DNA of 64,000 nt from GCA-2725625 sp964574215 (GTDB lineage Bacteria; Pseudomonadota; Alphaproteobacteria; Rhodospirillales; UBA2165), in the NCBI GenBank assembly GCA_964574215.1, contig CAZNLR010000006.1, forward strand, positions 62,001 through 126,000, written 5' to 3'. Under the pieces are notes generated by a model. It was not told where the DNA came from. It did not search any database and saw nothing but the letters and a program-made list of their open reading frames with translations. How positions within the stretch are numbered: position 1 is the stretch's first letter; every line of letters begins with the position of its first letter. This document shows, piece after piece, positions 62,006 through 64,000 of this stretch. Position numbers and translations under genes: made by a program.

Positions 62006-62803
62006 CTAACCGCAAGCGTCGACGGCGCGTTTGGCCATAACACCGATCAAATGGGCCCGGTAATCGGCGGCGGCATGAATGTCTGTCGCCAATCCATTCG
62101 ATGGAATTGCCACGCCGTCTAATGCTCCGGCGGAAAAACTACCGCCTAATGCAGCTTCCAACTCCCCGGAACGGAACACCCCGTTTTGACCTGCGCCGGT
62201 AACGGCAACGCGTACGCCGGAACTTCCCGATGCCACGAACACGCCGACCAGGGCGTATCGAGTGGCCGGATTGGGAAACTTCACATAAGCCGCCTTGTCG
62301 GGAACCGGGAAGCTGACGGACGTGATAATCTCGCCCTCTCCCAACGCTGTCGAAAACAGTCCGGTGAAGAAATCGTCCGCCGAGATGCTCCGCTGATCGG
62401 TTATGATCGTCGCCCCCAACGCCAAACAGGCGGCCGGGTAATCGGCAGCCGGATCGTTGTTGGCGATAGAGCCGCCGATGGTACCCCGGTTGCGGACCTG
62501 GCGATCGCCGATGCCGTCGGCCAGGTCGGCCAGAGCTTCGATCTTGCCATTGACGTCATCCGAGTTAGCCACATCGACGTGACGGGTCATGGCTCCAATG
62601 ACGACATTGTCGCCGTCCATCGAGACACTGCTGAGCCCGTCGATGCCGGACAGATCGACAACATCCGAAGGCGACGCCAATCCCAGCTTGACGGCGGGAA
62701 GCAGGGTCATACCACCGGCCATCAAGGCGCCATCCTGGGCTCCCTTTACTTTGGCGGCGGCTTCATCGAGTTGAGATGCGCGAAGATAGTGAAAATTTGT
62801 CAT
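62006..62803 (-). CDS. CoxM-like FAD subunit of a molybdenum hydroxylase
   Basis: ATG 62803 has GAGGAGG eight bases upstream and gives 265 residues; longer frames upstream are not credible. Motifs are AGGMTLLPAVKLGL (FAD loop, about 30), GAMTRH, and the second FAD-binding TIGGSIANNDPAADYP (about 105-120). It passes electrons from the [2Fe-2S] subunit to the acceptor. The L-M order here, with coxD-coxE behind, agrees with coxSLM-type (form II-like) operons rather than coxMSL. Confidence 0.9.
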   Translation of the reverse strand: MTNFHYLRASQLDEAAAKVKGAQDGALMAGGMTLLPAVKLGLASPSDVVDLSGIDGLSSVSMDGDNVVIGAMTRHVDVANSDDVNGKIEALADLADGIGDRQVRNRGTIGGSIANNDPAADYPAACLALGATIITDQRSISADDFFTGLFSTALGEGEIITSVSFPVPDKAAYVKFPNPATRYALVGVFVASGSSGVRVAVTGAGQNGVFRSGELEAALGGSFSAGALDGVAIPSNGLATDIHAAADYRAHLIGVMAKRAVDACG

Positions 62804-62816
62804 TGTTTCGTCCTCC

Positions 62817-64000
62817 TCACGATGCTTCCTGAATGGCACGCCATACCGCCTGCGATGTCGCCGGCATGGGTACGTCGGTAACGCCAAGTTCGGATAAGGC
62901 GTCAATGATGGCGTTGATCACCGCCGGCGGCGAGCCGATAGCGCCAACCTCGCCGACCCCTTTCACGCCCAACGAATTGTGCGTGCATTCGGACGATTCC
63001 GTGGCGACATCGTAGGACGGCAGATCGTCGGCCCTGGGCATGGTATAGTCCATGTAGGAACCGGTGATAAGCTGACCACTGTCGTCATAGACGCAACCTT
63101 CCAACAAGGCTTGTCCGATGCCCTGGGCAATGCCGCCGTGGACCTGTCCTTCGACGATCATCGGGTTGACGACCGTACCGGGATCGTCCACCGCCGTGAA
63201 TCTGGCCACTTCGACAACCCCGGTATTGGGATCGACTTCGACCTCGCAGATGTGGCACCCACCGGGATAGGTAAAGTTGGTGGGATCGTAAAAGGCCGAT
63301 TCCTCCAAGCCTGGCTCCAAGGTCTCCAGAGGATAGTTGTGTGGTACGTAAGCCGCCAGGGCGACCTCACCGAAAGCCATGCTCTTATCCGTGCCGGCGA
63401 CTGTAAAGTTACCGTCGGCGAACTCGATATCGCTTTCGCCCGCCTCGAGAATATGAGCGACGATCTTGCGCGATTTATCGACGATCTTATCCAGAGCCTT
63501 ATCTATGGCCGTTCCACCGACCGCCAAAGAACGCGACCCGTAGGTGCCCATGCCGAACGGTATCTGAGCCGTATCGCCGTGGATAATATCGACGGCGTCG
63601 GAATGGACCCCGAGCTTTTCGGATACCAGTTGAGCAAAAGCGGTTTCATGCCCCTGCCCGTGGGAATGGCTGCCCGTGTAGACGGACACACTGCCCGTCG
63701 GGTGAACCCGGATATTGGCGGATTCATATAGTCCCGCCCGAGCGCCCAACGCGCCGGCAATGGCCGACGGTGCGGCGCCGCAGGCTTCCACATAAGTGGA
63801 ATAACCGATGCCCCGCAGCTTACCGTCTTTCGCCGATGCCGCTTTACGTTTATCGAAACCGCCTACATCGGCGTTTTTCAGCGCCGTATCCAAGGTGGCA
63901 TCGTAATTGCCCGAGTCGTAGCAGAGCGCCACAGGTGTTTGGTATGGGAAAGCGTCCGACGGGATAAAATTCTTACGGCGGATTTCCACCTGGTCGATCC
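62817..64000 (-). CDS. CoxL-like molybdenum hydroxylase large subunit, 5' partial
   Basis: About 394 C-terminal residues of a xanthine-oxidase-family large subunit are present; the frame is open to the window edge. Visible motifs are the molybdopterin region GSHSHGQGHETAFAQ, GTYGSRS, and the C-terminal GVGEVGAIGSPPAV with the catalytic glutamate. The active-site loop that separates form I CO dehydrogenase (AYxCSFR) from form II or other hydroxylases lies outside the window. Substrate (CO, aldehyde, N-heterocycle) thus cannot be decided. Confidence 0.88.
   Translation of the reverse strand, partial: IDQVEIRRKNFIPSDAFPYQTPVALCYDSGNYDATLDTALKNADVGGFDKRKAASAKDGKLRGIGYSTYVEACGAAPSAIAGALGARAGLYESANIRVHPTGSVSVYTGSHSHGQGHETAFAQLVSEKLGVHSDAVDIIHGDTAQIPFGMGTYGSRSLAVGGTAIDKALDKIVDKSRKIVAHILEAGESDIEFADGNFTVAGTDKSMAFGEVALAAYVPHNYPLETLEPGLEESAFYDPTNFTYPGGCHICEVEVDPNTGVVEVARFTAVDDPGTVVNPMIVEGQVHGGIAQGIGQALLEGCVYDDSGQLITGSYMDYTMPRADDLPSYDVATESSECTHNSLGVKGVGEVGAIGSPPAVINAIIDALSELGVTDVPMPATSQAVWRAIQEAS

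Noticed and set aside
62817..64000. Calling the large subunit a form I CO dehydrogenase
   Set aside because: The diagnostic active-site loop is outside the window and gene order favours the SLM type.

Overview
The window looks like a chromosomal segment of a free-living alphaproteobacterium, probably Rhodospirillales-like. The reasons are the gene orders lptF-lptG-lptD-surA-pdxA-rsmA, fabD-fabG-acpP-fabF-mltG, rpsF-rpsR-DUF2232-rplI and alr-mlaEF-radA-cvpA-purF, a DUF1465/RcdA protein, and a CoxDE/molybdenum-hydroxylase operon. Species cannot be named from sequence alone. I saw no rRNA or tRNA genes, CRISPR arrays, insertion sequences or prophage.

Layout: 1-1600 holds a frameshifted periplasmic-binding-protein gene and a soluble histidine kinase. 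2012-3805 is a large acyl-CoA dehydrogenase. 3948-11572 is the LPS-transport/SurA/PdxA/RsmA operon, facing gmk-yicC on the other strand. 13311-26252 is a metabolic island. It contains a five-gene NAD-linked 2-oxoacid oxidoreductase (same order as padEFGHI of phenylglyoxylate oxidoreductase) behind a perfect FNR-type box. Opposite it lie a B12-dependent acyl-CoA mutase (two subunits), an acid-CoA ligase and a TetR regulator; a divergent operon has thiolase, DUF35, MeaB and SDR. Two copies of one palindrome sit in the two promoters flanking tetR. 26406-31311 has a hemerythrin-like protein and the fatty-acid synthesis cluster.

31468-32571 is an AhpD-like protein read through an in-frame TGA that replaces the second Cys of a CxxC motif, followed by a plausible bacterial SECIS hairpin: a predicted selenoprotein. 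32741-35594 encodes S6, S18, a DUF2232 membrane protein and L9, both S6 and L9 with long acidic tails. 35820-46459 is mostly housekeeping (cfa, dnaB, alr, mlaEF, radA, cvpA, purF). 46472-51938 includes a Sel1 protein, a lipoprotein, an RcdA-like protein with a CtrA-type box upstream, a YfgM-like protein, bamB and der.

52042-55705 is a two-gene unit: a single-domain CULT protein (bacterial cereblon-type, thalidomide-binding fold) one base upstream of a 1099-residue zinc-ribbon/class III cyclase/ATPase/TPR protein. 55702-57621 is a propionate/acetate-CoA ligase. 57733-64000 (minus strand) is a cox-type operon: a partial large molybdenum subunit, FAD subunit, MoxR-like ATPase, CoxE-like VWA protein and a PAS histidine kinase.

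The strongest leads are the predicted selenoprotein, the CULT-cyclase pair, and the oxygen- and TetR-controlled oxidoreductase/mutase/thiolase island.
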